Source: Selenomonadales bacterium (lineage in GTDB: Bacteria; Bacillota; Negativicutes; RGIG982). Taken from it: a stretch of DNA of 7,062 nt. A model generated the notes under the pieces. That model did not search any database. It had not been told where the DNA came from and saw nothing but the letters and a program-made list of their open reading frames with translations. Each line of letters begins with the position of its first letter. Within the stretch, counting starts at the first letter, position 1. The translations under genes and the position numbers were made by a program. The stretch lies in contig JAFPBC010000110.1 in NCBI GenBank assembly GCA_017390595.1, positions 1 to 7,062 of the forward strand, read 5' to 3'. Below, in pieces: positions 1 through 6,216 of this stretch.

Positions 1-766
1 CATCAGGCGAGACTTCATCTTCCTCGCCCGCAATACCGAGCGTAGACTTCCCGCCCGCCAAGCGTTTCAACAGGCGATGGACGAGCGCGCACGTGCCGTC
101 TGCCCACACAAGAAACGACGGCGGGAATACAGAGAGCAGTCTTCTTTCCTCCGCCCGCGCATTCAGCTCGGAAAGAAATCGCCGATACGCGATGACTGCT
201 TCATCGGCTTCCGCCAAAAACGGCAGATACCCATCGCCTGCCAAACAGCAATCGACACGCGCGCATTTATCTTCCAGCATCTCTCGCAGTTCGTGAGCCC
301 TTCGCGTCATCATCCGTTCCGACGGGTCAAGATACTGCGGACAGAGCGCCGCGACATCTGAGACAAGCGACAGTCCGAGCGACACCTCCTTCACGGCAGA
401 CGCTCCGCAGACGAGCGATGCATCACTGCTACGCGCCAAACGAAGCACATACCGCGATTTTTTCGCCAGATGACGGACAAGCGACGGATAGATACGTGCG
501 CCGCCTCGCTCTCCTGTCATCGCCGATTCGCAGAGAGACAGCTTCTCTACCGTTTCTGCCACACGACCTTGATACTTTTCCCGACCTTTACGTCTCCGTT
601 CCACAGCGAGCGTTTCAAGCGACTTTGACATCTTCGCGAGCGAGCGATCACCGCCCGCCGATTCCGACAGGAGCATCGCATCTGCCGAAAGAACAGCCAG
701 CCACCACGCAAGGCTGTCACCACACCCCTTCGGCTCACCTCTAAAAAGAAACGTGTGCCCCATCAT
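1..766 (-). CDS. Helical protein, possible degenerate DUF2935 (hemerythrin-like) family member; 3' end outside window
   Basis: An uninterrupted minus-strand frame of 255 codons runs off the left edge, so the stop is not seen. The start is ATG at 766 (a second ATG follows directly), with AAAGGAAG at 780-773, six bases upstream. No other in-frame ATG, GTG or TTG lies in the first 20 codons, and an in-frame TAA lies further upstream. The protein is mostly helical, with no signal peptide, no clear membrane span and eight cysteines. Four segments resemble the repeating half-motifs I remember from DUF2935 proteins: about residues 17-37 (LAWWLAVLSADAMLL), 93-113 (LVRHLAKKSRYVLRLA), 126-151 (KEVSLGLSLV, then YLDPSER) and 206-236 (FPPFLVWADG, then HRLLKRL). 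If so, most expected His/Glu metal ligands are replaced. The gene is third in line after the regulator and trmB. The CDS itself is well supported; the family is a weak inference from memory. Confidence 0.72.
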   Translation of the reverse strand, partial: MMGHTFLFRGEPKGCGDSLAWWLAVLSADAMLLSESAGGDRSLAKMSKSLETLAVERRRKGREKYQGRVAETVEKLSLCESAMTGERGGARIYPSLVRHLAKKSRYVLRLARSSDASLVCGASAVKEVSLGLSLVSDVAALCPQYLDPSERMMTRRAHELREMLEDKCARVDCCLAGDGYLPFLAEADEAVIAYRRFLSELNARAEERRLLSVFPPSFLVWADGTCALVHRLLKRLAGGKSTLGIAGEEDEVSPD

Positions 767-819
767 ACTACACTTCCTTTCGGATAGTCTCTGTGTAGTA
801 TATGATGACGCACACGTTT
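743..819 (-). terminator. Long hairpin plus T tract at the trmB / downstream-gene junction, overlapping the next start codon
   Basis: Read on the minus strand, bases 819-793 pair with 773-749. There are 10 bp (819-810 with 749-758), a 2x2 internal loop, 6 bp (807-802 with 761-766), a two-base bulge (801-800) and 7 bp (799-793 with 767-773), giving 23 pairs around a 19-nt loop. The stem is followed by TTTCTTTTT (751-743). It begins just after the trmB stop, so it looks like the trmB terminator. However, the 3' arm contains the ATG-ATG start of the next gene, and the loop carries that gene's SD (AAAGGAA). It may be a terminator, an attenuator or a translational control hairpin. Confidence 0.6.
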
Positions 820-821
820 TG

Positions 822-1472
822 TCAGTCGAAGCTTATTTCGCAGCGGTTGATCTTGAACCCTTTTGCGCTGAACTTCTCTTCGTATTCTGTTCTGATATTG
901 TCGGGACGATCTTCGCTGTGAAGGTCGTACGAGATATCTTCCACACGACAACCGACTGCTTCGAATTCCTCTAAGGAGAAGTCAAACAGCGGTCTGTTAT
1001 CCGTCTTGAAGTGGATCTCGCCGCCTTTTTTGAGAAGACCGCGATATCTCTCGAGGAACGCACGATATGTCAGGCGACGTTTCGCATGGCGTGCTTTCGG
1101 CCACGGATCGCAGAAGTTGATATAGAAACGGTCGACTTCGCTTTCGTCGAAGATGTTCGTGATCCCTTCGATATTGAACACCAACAATCGCACATTCGTA
1201 AGCCCTGCTTCATGCACCTTTTTCGCCGCCGCGTAGAGGACGTCAAGCTGTGCTTCGATGCCGATGAAATTGATCTCGGGATGACGTGCGGCCATACCCG
1301 TGATAAAATCCCCTTTCCCGCAGCCGAGCTCTACATGAAGCGGTGCCGTGCGGCCGAAATCGTCTGCCCACTTACCTTTCGCTTCTTCTGTTACATCCTG
1401 TCGTACAAAATCTTTATAATCCAAAATCGCATCTTTTACCCACGGTTTTTTCCGTAAACGCACGCTATTCAC
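822..1472 (-). CDS. trmB: tRNA (guanine-N7-)-methyltransferase TrmB
   Basis: This cytoplasmic S-adenosylmethionine-dependent enzyme methylates N7 of guanine 46 in the tRNA variable loop. The 216-residue product is full length for the family. Visible motifs are the SAM-binding VELGCGKG (47-54), the TrmB signature DPWPKARHAKRR (122-133), TDN (157-159) and the C-terminal TEYEEKF (195-201), which is typical of the substrate-binding end. The start is GTG at 1472, with AAAAAGGATT just upstream. The SD fits entirely in the 12-nt gap after the regulator's stop, and no better in-frame start is near. The gene is probably cotranscribed with the regulator; I see no separate promoter. TrmB genes sit in varied neighbourhoods, so the linkage need not be functional. 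A hairpin with a T tract begins directly after the stop. Confidence 0.97.
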   Translation of the reverse strand: MNSVRLRKKPWVKDAILDYKDFVRQDVTEEAKGKWADDFGRTAPLHVELGCGKGDFITGMAARHPEINFIGIEAQLDVLYAAAKKVHEAGLTNVRLLVFNIEGITNIFDESEVDRFYINFCDPWPKARHAKRRLTYRAFLERYRGLLKKGGEIHFKTDNRPLFDFSLEEFEAVGCRVEDISYDLHSEDRPDNIRTEYEEKFSAKGFKINRCEISFD

Positions 1473-1484
1473 CCAATCCTTTTT

Positions 1485-3389
1485 CTATTTCTTTTCGATC
1501 CCGTATTTTTTCAAGTAACGATACAGCGTCACACGGCTGACATCGAGCATATTCGCCATACGGCTGACATTACCGCCCGCCGCTTTCCAGACACGTTCGA
1601 ACACGTCACGGTCTTCTTTCCACGACATATCGGGCTTCACATCGCCCATCAAGTTGATATCCTCCGGCTGAATGACAGCACCTGCCGTATTGAAGTACGC
1701 ATGTTCGACGACTTCTTGCAGCTGCTTGACGTTGCCCGGCCATTCGTACGACATAAGAAGCTTCTTCGTATCTTCGGCAAGCGTTTTTTCTGCCATCGTA
1801 TGCTGCTGAGCCAACTCGCGAATGATATGCGCCGCCAGACTCGGGATATCCGATACACGCGCGCGAAGCGGCGGTACACGGAGCGTATTTTTGCTGACGA
1901 TGCGATAGAGACTTTCGTCGAATCCGCCGCGTTCCGTCAATCGCTTGAGGTCACAGTCGCTTGCCGCGACGATACGAACGTTGATCGTTCTGTTCACACG
2001 ATCGCCCATACGACGCATCGTGTGCGACGTCAACGCTTCGGCAAGCATAACGGCTACACTGCGCGGAAGTTTTTCGATCTCGTCCATGAAGAGCGTACCG
2101 CCATTGGCAAGCTCGAGCTTACCGGGACGACCGACATCTTCGCGTTCTGCCGTACCGAACAATTCTTCTTCCAATATCTCTTGCGGCAAGTCTCCGCAGC
2201 GAAGCGTAATGAGAGGCCCTGCCGCCCGCGTACTTGCCTGATGGATACCGTGCGCGAGACGCTGTTTGCCCGTACCGCCTTCCCCTTGTATGAGGACATG
2301 GTTTTCATTCTTCGCTACACGCGATGCCTTATCCCACATCGCCGTGAACACTTGGCTCGAGCCGACCATGCTGGCAAGACTGTATTTTGCCGTATAACCG
2401 ACGGCATGCGCAACGAGCATACGAAGGTCTTCGATCGGCATCGTGACCGTTACGACACCCGAGATATCCCCGCCCGATTGACCTTCGAGCGGAACGACCG
2501 TCGTGATATCTTCATACGTTCTCTTTTCGGTTATCCACGTGATCTCCTTGTTATAGCAAGGAATGCCCTTGAACCCTTGATAGATCGGTGTATGATGGTA
2601 ATTCAGCACCGCATCGTTGAGATTCGGCAGGCTGTCGTTATCCGTATGGATAAGCGCTAGTCTGCTTCTGCCCATCTTATTCGTATAAGCGATCTCACCG
2701 TTCGGCAAGATATGATATACCGCGATCGGCGCGGCATCCAAGATAGCTTGTCTTGCTTTGAGCGTCTGTATCATATCAAGATGACGCTCCATCGACATCC
2801 GCATCGACAGCATCAGCGACACAAGCGCCGTATACGGAAGCGCATTCTGCTCGACTGCCACGAGCGTCAAGATATATCCGAGCTTACCGTCCACCATGAT
2901 CGGCACCGAACAAGCATCGCCCATCTGACATTCGCGTATCCACATCTCGGGCCCGAACAAGAGGAACGGCACCTTATGACGATGCGTCAAGCTGATACTC
3001 GACGTGCCGATATCCTTCATCGACAAACGCGCGCCTTCCGTCTGACCCGGCGTTCTCTGATAGAACGGCAGCGAATAGCTCTTGAGGACATAACAGTCCG
3101 CATCCAACAAAAGAAGGCTCATATTATAGCTCGAGAAAAACTCGTGGATATTCTGATAAAAATCCGTCACATACTCGATCGCCGCCGCATGAAACGATTG
3201 CTTCTCGGCAAGCTCTTCTCTCGACCATTGCACCAGCTTCGGCATACGGTCGGGCAATACCCCGAGCGTACGACTCTCCTGCCATGACTGCGCTACCCAC
3301 GGATGGACGTTCGGGTCCATCACGCCAAAATCAATGAATTTATTATAGTACGCATTCAATTTCTCTTTACTTCTACGTTCTCTGATCAT
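1485..3389 (-). CDS. DhaR/AcoR-like transcriptional regulator (GAF-PAS-AAA+-Fis HTH) lacking the GAFTGA loop
   Basis: A 634-residue regulator. The N-terminus has the AcoR/DhaR-type entry (HPWVAQSWQESRTLGV), then a GAF-like sensor (about 75-185) and a PAS-like domain (about 210-320). An AAA+ domain (about 337-525) has Walker A GEGGTGKQ (369-376) and Walker B GGTLFMDEI (430-438). A Fis-type helix-turn-helix lies at about 594-634 (GGNVSRMANMLDVSRVTLYR). After LFG (410-412) the loop reads TAEREDVGRPGKLELANGG; the sigma-54-contacting GAFTGA is absent and the loop is about four residues short. The arginine-finger region (FDESLYRIV) also departs from the usual FREDLYYRL. TyrR and DhaR share such losses and act with sigma-70, so I infer the same here. 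The start is ATG 3389 with GGGGG at 3400-3396; GTG 3392 is possible, and GTG 3413 lies upstream of that SD. The effector is unknown. Confidence 0.92.
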   Translation of the reverse strand: MIRERRSKEKLNAYYNKFIDFGVMDPNVHPWVAQSWQESRTLGVLPDRMPKLVQWSREELAEKQSFHAAAIEYVTDFYQNIHEFFSSYNMSLLLLDADCYVLKSYSLPFYQRTPGQTEGARLSMKDIGTSSISLTHRHKVPFLLFGPEMWIRECQMGDACSVPIMVDGKLGYILTLVAVEQNALPYTALVSLMLSMRMSMERHLDMIQTLKARQAILDAAPIAVYHILPNGEIAYTNKMGRSRLALIHTDNDSLPNLNDAVLNYHHTPIYQGFKGIPCYNKEITWITEKRTYEDITTVVPLEGQSGGDISGVVTVTMPIEDLRMLVAHAVGYTAKYSLASMVGSSQVFTAMWDKASRVAKNENHVLIQGEGGTGKQRLAHGIHQASTRAAGPLITLRCGDLPQEILEEELFGTAEREDVGRPGKLELANGGTLFMDEIEKLPRSVAVMLAEALTSHTMRRMGDRVNRTINVRIVAASDCDLKRLTERGGFDESLYRIVSKNTLRVPPLRARVSDIPSLAAHIIRELAQQHTMAEKTLAEDTKKLLMSYEWPGNVKQLQEVVEHAYFNTAGAVIQPEDINLMGDVKPDMSWKEDRDVFERVWKAAGGNVSRMANMLDVSRVTLYRYLKKYGIEKK

Positions 3390-3412
3390 CACGTACCCCC
3401 ATCTATTACACA

Positions 3413-3437
3413 CTACGTTACATTAGTGCTACGTTAC
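3413..3437. repeat. Two 9-bp direct repeats in the regulator's leader (candidate operator)
   Basis: CTACGTTAC (plus strand) occurs exactly at 3413-3421 and 3429-3437, a 16-bp period. The pair lies right at and after the predicted transcription start (about 3438) and before the SD. A third partial copy, CTACGTT, is at 3373-3379 inside the first codons. The segment also contains the small inverted repeat CACTA-N8-TAGTG (3411-3428). The position suits an operator for autoregulation; the binding protein is unknown. Confidence 0.45.
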
Positions 3438-3444
3438 CACCTTC

Positions 3445-3473
3445 ATTTTATCAATACTTACACATTGTTGCAA
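3445..3473 (-). promoter_or_regulatory. Sigma-A/sigma-70 type promoter of the regulator gene
   Basis: On the minus strand, -35 TTGCAA (3473-3468), a 17-bp spacer and -10 TAAAAT (3450-3445). The predicted transcript begins near 3438, giving a leader of about 50 nt before ATG 3389. The surrounding DNA is AT-rich. No sigma-54 GG/GC promoter is visible. Confidence 0.6.
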
Positions 3474-3549
3474 CATATTTTCAGCGAAAAAGCAGATTTT
3501 TTCCTTATTTGTATCATCTAAAAATACATCATTCGTTTTCCAATATACA

Positions 3550-3561
3550 TTCGCCTGTTTT
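3550..3561 (-). promoter_or_regulatory. Shared 12-bp upstream motif, copy 1 (upstream of the regulator promoter)
   Basis: The minus strand reads AAAACAGGCGAA, identical to 6196-6185. It lies 76 bp upstream of the regulator's -35 element. The flank in this copy is ACAGAGAA directly before the motif; the other copy also has an ACAGA and an A run just upstream. Candidate activator-binding site; function inferred from the repetition only. Confidence 0.35.
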
Positions 3562-3602
3562 TCTCTGTTTTACGATCACTTTGTAACATCCTCAAGCAAA
3601 AT

Positions 3603-3640
3603 AAAAAAATCCCCGTACTGCCACATAAACAGTACGGGGA
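3603..3640 (-). terminator. Rho-independent terminator of the ABC importer genes
   Basis: CCCCGTACTG (3611-3620) pairs perfectly with CAGTACGGGG (3630-3639) around a 9-nt loop. An extra T-A pair (3610/3640) makes 11 bp. On the minus strand the stem is followed by TTTTTTT (3609-3603). It begins 10 bases after the ATPase stop codon and separates the importer from the regulator gene. Confidence 0.93.
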
Positions 3641-3650
3641 CATATGTTTT

Positions 3651-4406
3651 TTATAACATATTGTTGAGGAACGCTCTCGTTCTCTCTTGCTTCGGATTGC
3701 CGAAGATCTCTTCGGGGCATCCTTCTTCAACGACGCGACCGCCGTCCACGAACAGTACACGGTTCGCGACCTCACGCGCGAACGCCATCTCGTGCGTTAC
3801 GATGACCATCGTCATTTTTTCTTTCGCCAGATCGCGGATCGTTTTGAGTACCTCGACCGTAAGCTCGGGATCGAGTGCCGACGTCGGCTCGTCAAACAGC
3901 ATGATATCGGGAGACATCGCAAGCGCGCGAGCGATCGCCACACGCTGTTTCTGACCGCCCGACAGCTGCGACGGATAGCTGTCAGCCTTCGCCGACAAGC
4001 CGACCTTCGCCAAAAGATTCTCTGCGATCGGCAAGATCTCTTCGCGTTTCATCTTTTTCACGATCATCGGAGCCTCGATAAGATTCTCCATGACCGTCAT
4101 ATGCGGGAACAGATTGAACTGCTGGAACACCATACCCATTTTCGAGCAGATACGTCGCGCTTCCGCTTCACTTGCGTAGACGACGCGACCGTTCTCTTCT
4201 CCCGCGAGCTGTTCGCCCTCGATCGTGACCGAACCGCCCGTGATGACCTCCAAGCGATTCAAGCAGCGAAGAAACGTACTTTTGCCCGAACCCGATGTAC
4301 CGATAATGGCGATGACCTCGCCTTTATTGACCGTCAAGTCGATGCCCTTTAAGACCTCGACATCTTTAAAACTCTTGCGGATACCTACCGCCTTAATCAT
4401 CTCCAC
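3651..4406 (-). CDS. Polar amino acid ABC transporter, ATP-binding protein (GlnQ family)
   Basis: The cytoplasmic ATPase that drives the importer, 251 residues, a normal length for the family. In order: Walker A GTSGSGKST (36-44), Q-loop VFQQFNLFPHMTV, signature LSGGQKQRVAIARAL, Walker B MLFDEPTSALDP with the catalytic Glu, and the switch histidine in VTHEM. The Q-loop FNLFPH sequence is typical of the glutamine/polar amino acid subgroup. I chose GTG 4406 because GAGGGA lies seven bases upstream. ATG 4400 is the conventional-looking start (MIKAVGIRKSF), but its only close purine run abuts the codon. ATG starts at 4436 and 4427 would overlap the permease gene. The gap to the permease stop is 10 nt, so the two are translated from one message. 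Substrate specificity cannot be read from the ATPase. Confidence 0.95.
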   Translation of the reverse strand: MEMIKAVGIRKSFKDVEVLKGIDLTVNKGEVIAIIGTSGSGKSTFLRCLNRLEVITGGSVTIEGEQLAGEENGRVVYASEAEARRICSKMGMVFQQFNLFPHMTVMENLIEAPMIVKKMKREEILPIAENLLAKVGLSAKADSYPSQLSGGQKQRVAIARALAMSPDIMLFDEPTSALDPELTVEVLKTIRDLAKEKMTMVIVTHEMAFAREVANRVLFVDGGRVVEEGCPEEIFGNPKQERTRAFLNNML

Positions 4407-4416
4407 AATAGATCCC

Positions 4417-5073
4417 TCACTCATCATAGACAGCATAATGCTGTTCCAATTTCTTAAAGACCTTCGTCAAGACAAGCGTCATCACGAGATAGAAGACTGC
4501 CGCGACCAAGAACGGCGTCATGTCGAACTCACGCTGTACGATCGTTCTTGCCGTACGAAGAAGATCGTTCATCGCCAAGACATAGACGAGCGATGTATCT
4601 TTGACGAGCGTGATCGTCTCGTTGCTGACAGGAGCAAGTACACGTTTGATGACCTGCGGAAGGACGATACGGCGCATCGTCTGCACGTACGTCATACCGA
4701 GCGTTTTTGCCGCCTCATACTGACCGCGTTCGATCGACTGGATACCACCGCGGAAGATCTCTGCGAAATATGCCGCATAGTTGAGCACGAACGCGATGAT
4801 CGCCGCGCTGAAATCCGGAAGGCGAATATCTGCCACGATCGGAAGCGCATAATAGATGAACAATAGCTGAAGCATCAACGGTGTACCGCGCATCAGCCAG
4901 ATGTACACTTCCATCAAAAAACTGAGCGGACGGAACTTAGACAATCGGATCAGCGCGACCAATAGACCAAGCGGAAGCGTGAACACGAGTGTCGTGAAGA
5001 ATATCTCGAGCGTAAGGCCCGCGCCTTCGAACATCAGCCCGACCATCTCCAACAACTTATCGATATTTTCCAT
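4417..5073 (-). CDS. Polar amino acid ABC transporter, permease protein (His/Glu/Gln/Arg/opine type)
   Basis: A 218-residue inner-membrane subunit that forms the substrate channel, probably as a homodimer because no second permease gene is present. Several hydrophobic segments are visible, starting with LEIFFTTLVFTLPLGLLVAL (about 22-41). The motif RGTPLMLQL, typical of the HisM/GlnP group, follows. The cytoplasmic EAA loop that docks on the ATPase is at about 117-144 (GQYEAAKTLG, later IVLP). The start is ATG 5073 with AGGG five bases upstream; an in-frame ATG at 5106 would add a poorly conserved 11-residue lead. The TGA stop at 4417 is 10 nt from the ATPase start. The separation from the lipoprotein gene by a terminator suggests separate or reduced transcription of this gene. 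Confidence 0.95.
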   Translation of the reverse strand: MENIDKLLEMVGLMFEGAGLTLEIFFTTLVFTLPLGLLVALIRLSKFRPLSFLMEVYIWLMRGTPLMLQLLFIYYALPIVADIRLPDFSAAIIAFVLNYAAYFAEIFRGGIQSIERGQYEAAKTLGMTYVQTMRRIVLPQVIKRVLAPVSNETITLVKDTSLVYVLAMNDLLRTARTIVQREFDMTPFLVAAVFYLVMTLVLTKVFKKLEQHYAVYDE

Positions 5074-5116
5074 AACAACCCTAACCCCTATTCCATACAT
5101 AATCAAGTAATACTTT

Positions 5117-5125
5117 ATTTTACCA
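5117..5125 (-). promoter_or_regulatory. Candidate extended -10 promoter for permease-ATPase
   Basis: The minus strand reads TGG-TAAAAT (5125-5117), an extended -10 pattern, about 45 nt upstream of the permease start. No convincing -35 hexamer is present at 17 bp. It is suggested because a terminator stands between this point and the lipoprotein gene. Readthrough from the lipoprotein promoter is the alternative. Confidence 0.3.
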
Positions 5126-5229
5126 CAAAACCGAGCATTCTCACAGACTTATTCTTCCTTTTTATCCGAGAAGAAACATGATTTCTATGAGAAAATATCA
5201 CCAACGGAGGAGTACAGCCAAGAGATACG

Positions 5230-5261
5230 AAAAAAGATGCCATCCCGATCGAATGGCATCT
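5230..5261 (-). terminator. Rho-independent terminator after the binding-protein gene
   Basis: AGATGCCAT (5235-5243) pairs with ATGGCATCT (5253-5261) around a 9-nt loop. On the minus strand the stem runs into TTTTTT (5235-5230). It starts 10 bases after the lipoprotein stop and stands about 150 bp before the permease gene. Confidence 0.85.
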
Positions 5262-5271
5262 CTCATCATCA

Positions 5272-6054
5272 TTATTTCAACAAGTTTTTACCGAACCATT
5301 TTTCAGAGATCTTAGCACCGCTGCCGTCTTTTTTCATTTCATCCATGACAGCCTGTACTTTATTGCGGAGCTCTGTATCGTTTTTGCGGAACGCGATACC
5401 GAACGTACCACATTCACAGAAATCTTCTTCGAGAACTTGGAATGCATCCGGTTTTTTCGACAAGTAGAAACGACCTACGATCTCGTCGCCTACGATCGCA
5501 TCAAGACGACCTGCTTCCAGATCCATGAACGCTTCGATGAAGTCGCCATATTTGCGGATCTCTTTATATTTACCCTGCCAACCGCGTTCGATGATCTTTT
5601 CATCTGCAGTCGATGCATTCTGAACACCGATCACTTTGCCTTCAAGATCTTTTACACCTTTGATAGGCGAATTTTTCGGAACGAAGAGTACCTGTCTTGC
5701 ATCCATGTACGGTTCGCTGAAGAGAACGTTTTTCTTTCTCTCTTCCGTAATGTTCATACCATTCCACAAGCAGTCAACGCGTTTGCCGTTAAGCTCGGAC
5801 TCTTTGCTGCTCCAGTCGATCGCTTTGAACTCGACCTGCATGCCAAGACGTTTTGCCGCTTCTTTGGCCATGTCGATATCGAAACCAACGATCTCATTTT
5901 TTTCATCGCGGAAGCCCATCGGCGGGAAGCTGTCATCAAGACCGATAACGATCTTCTGCTGTGCATCTTTCTTCGCCGTATCCGAACCACCACAGCCTGC
6001 AACGATCATCGCGAACGATGCAAGCATCAAACAAAGTAACACCAGTTTTTTCAT
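5272..6054 (-). CDS. Amino acid ABC transporter substrate-binding lipoprotein (SBP_bac_3 family)
   Basis: A 260-residue receptor that captures the amino acid outside the cytoplasmic membrane and delivers it to the permease. The N-terminus MKKLVLLCLMLASFAMIVAG-C is a lipoprotein signal with lipobox VAGC; Cys21 would be lipidated. Family marks are DSFPPMGF (41-48), the lobe-I segment VGFDIDMAKEAAKRLG (56-71), NITEERKKNVLFSEPY (101-116) and the lobe-II aspartate in DAIVGD (about 175-180). The C-terminus ends ISEKWFGKNLLK, as in full-length members. The start is ATG 6054 with GGAGG nine bases upstream; the frame extends to 6129 but without a comparable SD. The ligand is probably a polar amino acid, but I cannot choose among glutamine, arginine, cystine and others. 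The gene has its own promoter and terminator. Confidence 0.95.
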   Translation of the reverse strand: MKKLVLLCLMLASFAMIVAGCGGSDTAKKDAQQKIVIGLDDSFPPMGFRDEKNEIVGFDIDMAKEAAKRLGMQVEFKAIDWSSKESELNGKRVDCLWNGMNITEERKKNVLFSEPYMDARQVLFVPKNSPIKGVKDLEGKVIGVQNASTADEKIIERGWQGKYKEIRKYGDFIEAFMDLEAGRLDAIVGDEIVGRFYLSKKPDAFQVLEEDFCECGTFGIAFRKNDTELRNKVQAVMDEMKKDGSGAKISEKWFGKNLLK

Positions 6055-6087
6055 CTCTTGTATCCTCCATTCTTGTGCTGTAACTTC

Positions 6088-6115
6088 ATTATACTTTAGT
6101 GTGCTAAAATAGCAA
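6088..6115 (-). promoter_or_regulatory. Promoter of the substrate-binding protein gene
   Basis: On the minus strand, -35 TTGCTA (6115-6110), a 16-bp spacer and a perfect -10 TATAAT (6093-6088). The expected start is near 6081, giving a leader of about 27 nt that contains the GGAGG. This fits a strongly expressed receptor gene. Confidence 0.7.
6102..6114. promoter_or_regulatory. Inverted repeat over the -35 region (candidate operator)
   Basis: TGCTA-AAA-TAGCA is a perfect 5-3-5 palindrome that overlaps the -35 hexamer of the binding-protein promoter. A repressor bound here would block polymerase. It is short, so chance occurrence in AT-rich DNA is possible. Confidence 0.3.
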
Positions 6116-6153
6116 AGAATTGAAAACATTGAAAAAACGCGATCTATCCTGAT

Positions 6154-6175
6154 TATCTCTCATTATATCGAGATA
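6154..6175. repeat. Inverted repeat in the divergent intergenic region
   Basis: TATCTC (6154-6159) and GAGATA (6170-6175) form a perfect 6-10-6 inverted repeat between the two divergent promoters. A smaller ATATC-GA-GATAT palindrome (6165-6176) overlaps it. It could be a protein-binding site serving either gene. Confidence 0.25.
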
Positions 6176-6184
6176 TCTTATTAT

Positions 6185-6196
6185 TTCGCCTGTTTT
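6185..6196 (-). promoter_or_regulatory. Shared 12-bp upstream motif, copy 2 (upstream of the binding-protein promoter)
   Basis: The minus strand reads AAAACAGGCGAA, identical to 3561-3550 and in the same orientation relative to its gene. It lies 69 bp upstream of the -35 element of the lipoprotein gene, compared with 76 bp at the regulator gene. Candidate activator site common to both promoters. Confidence 0.35.
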
Positions 6197-6216
6197 CATT
6201 TTTTCTGTATGCGCTC

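Noticed and set aside
77..744. Plus-strand open frames at 77-361 and 418-744
   Set aside because: They are antisense to the long minus-strand frame 766-1, which has a start, a good SD and a regular protein composition. These frames have neither.
1701..2660. Plus-strand open frame of 319 codons
   Set aside because: It lies antisense to the regulator's AAA+ and PAS regions. The regulator frame has clear domain motifs, while this frame is rich in Arg/His with no recognisable fold and no SD.
3687..4352. Plus-strand open frame of 221 codons
   Set aside because: Mirror frame of the ABC ATPase gene; Arg/Asp-rich composition typical of antisense shadows.
4225..4866. Plus-strand open frame of 213 codons
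   Set aside because: Antisense to the end of the permease gene and the start of the ATPase gene, with no SD or family resemblance.
5074..5095. Telomere-like GGGGTTAGGGTT on the minus strand
   Set aside because: It is two short purine-rich runs, the second of which serves as the permease SD; there is no tandem array.
5074..5271. Riboswitch or T-box leader before the permease gene
   Set aside because: I found the upstream gene's terminator and AT-rich DNA, but no T-box sequence, antiterminator pair or other known aptamer core.
5437..6039. Plus-strand open frame of 200 codons
   Set aside because: Antisense shadow of the binding-protein gene.
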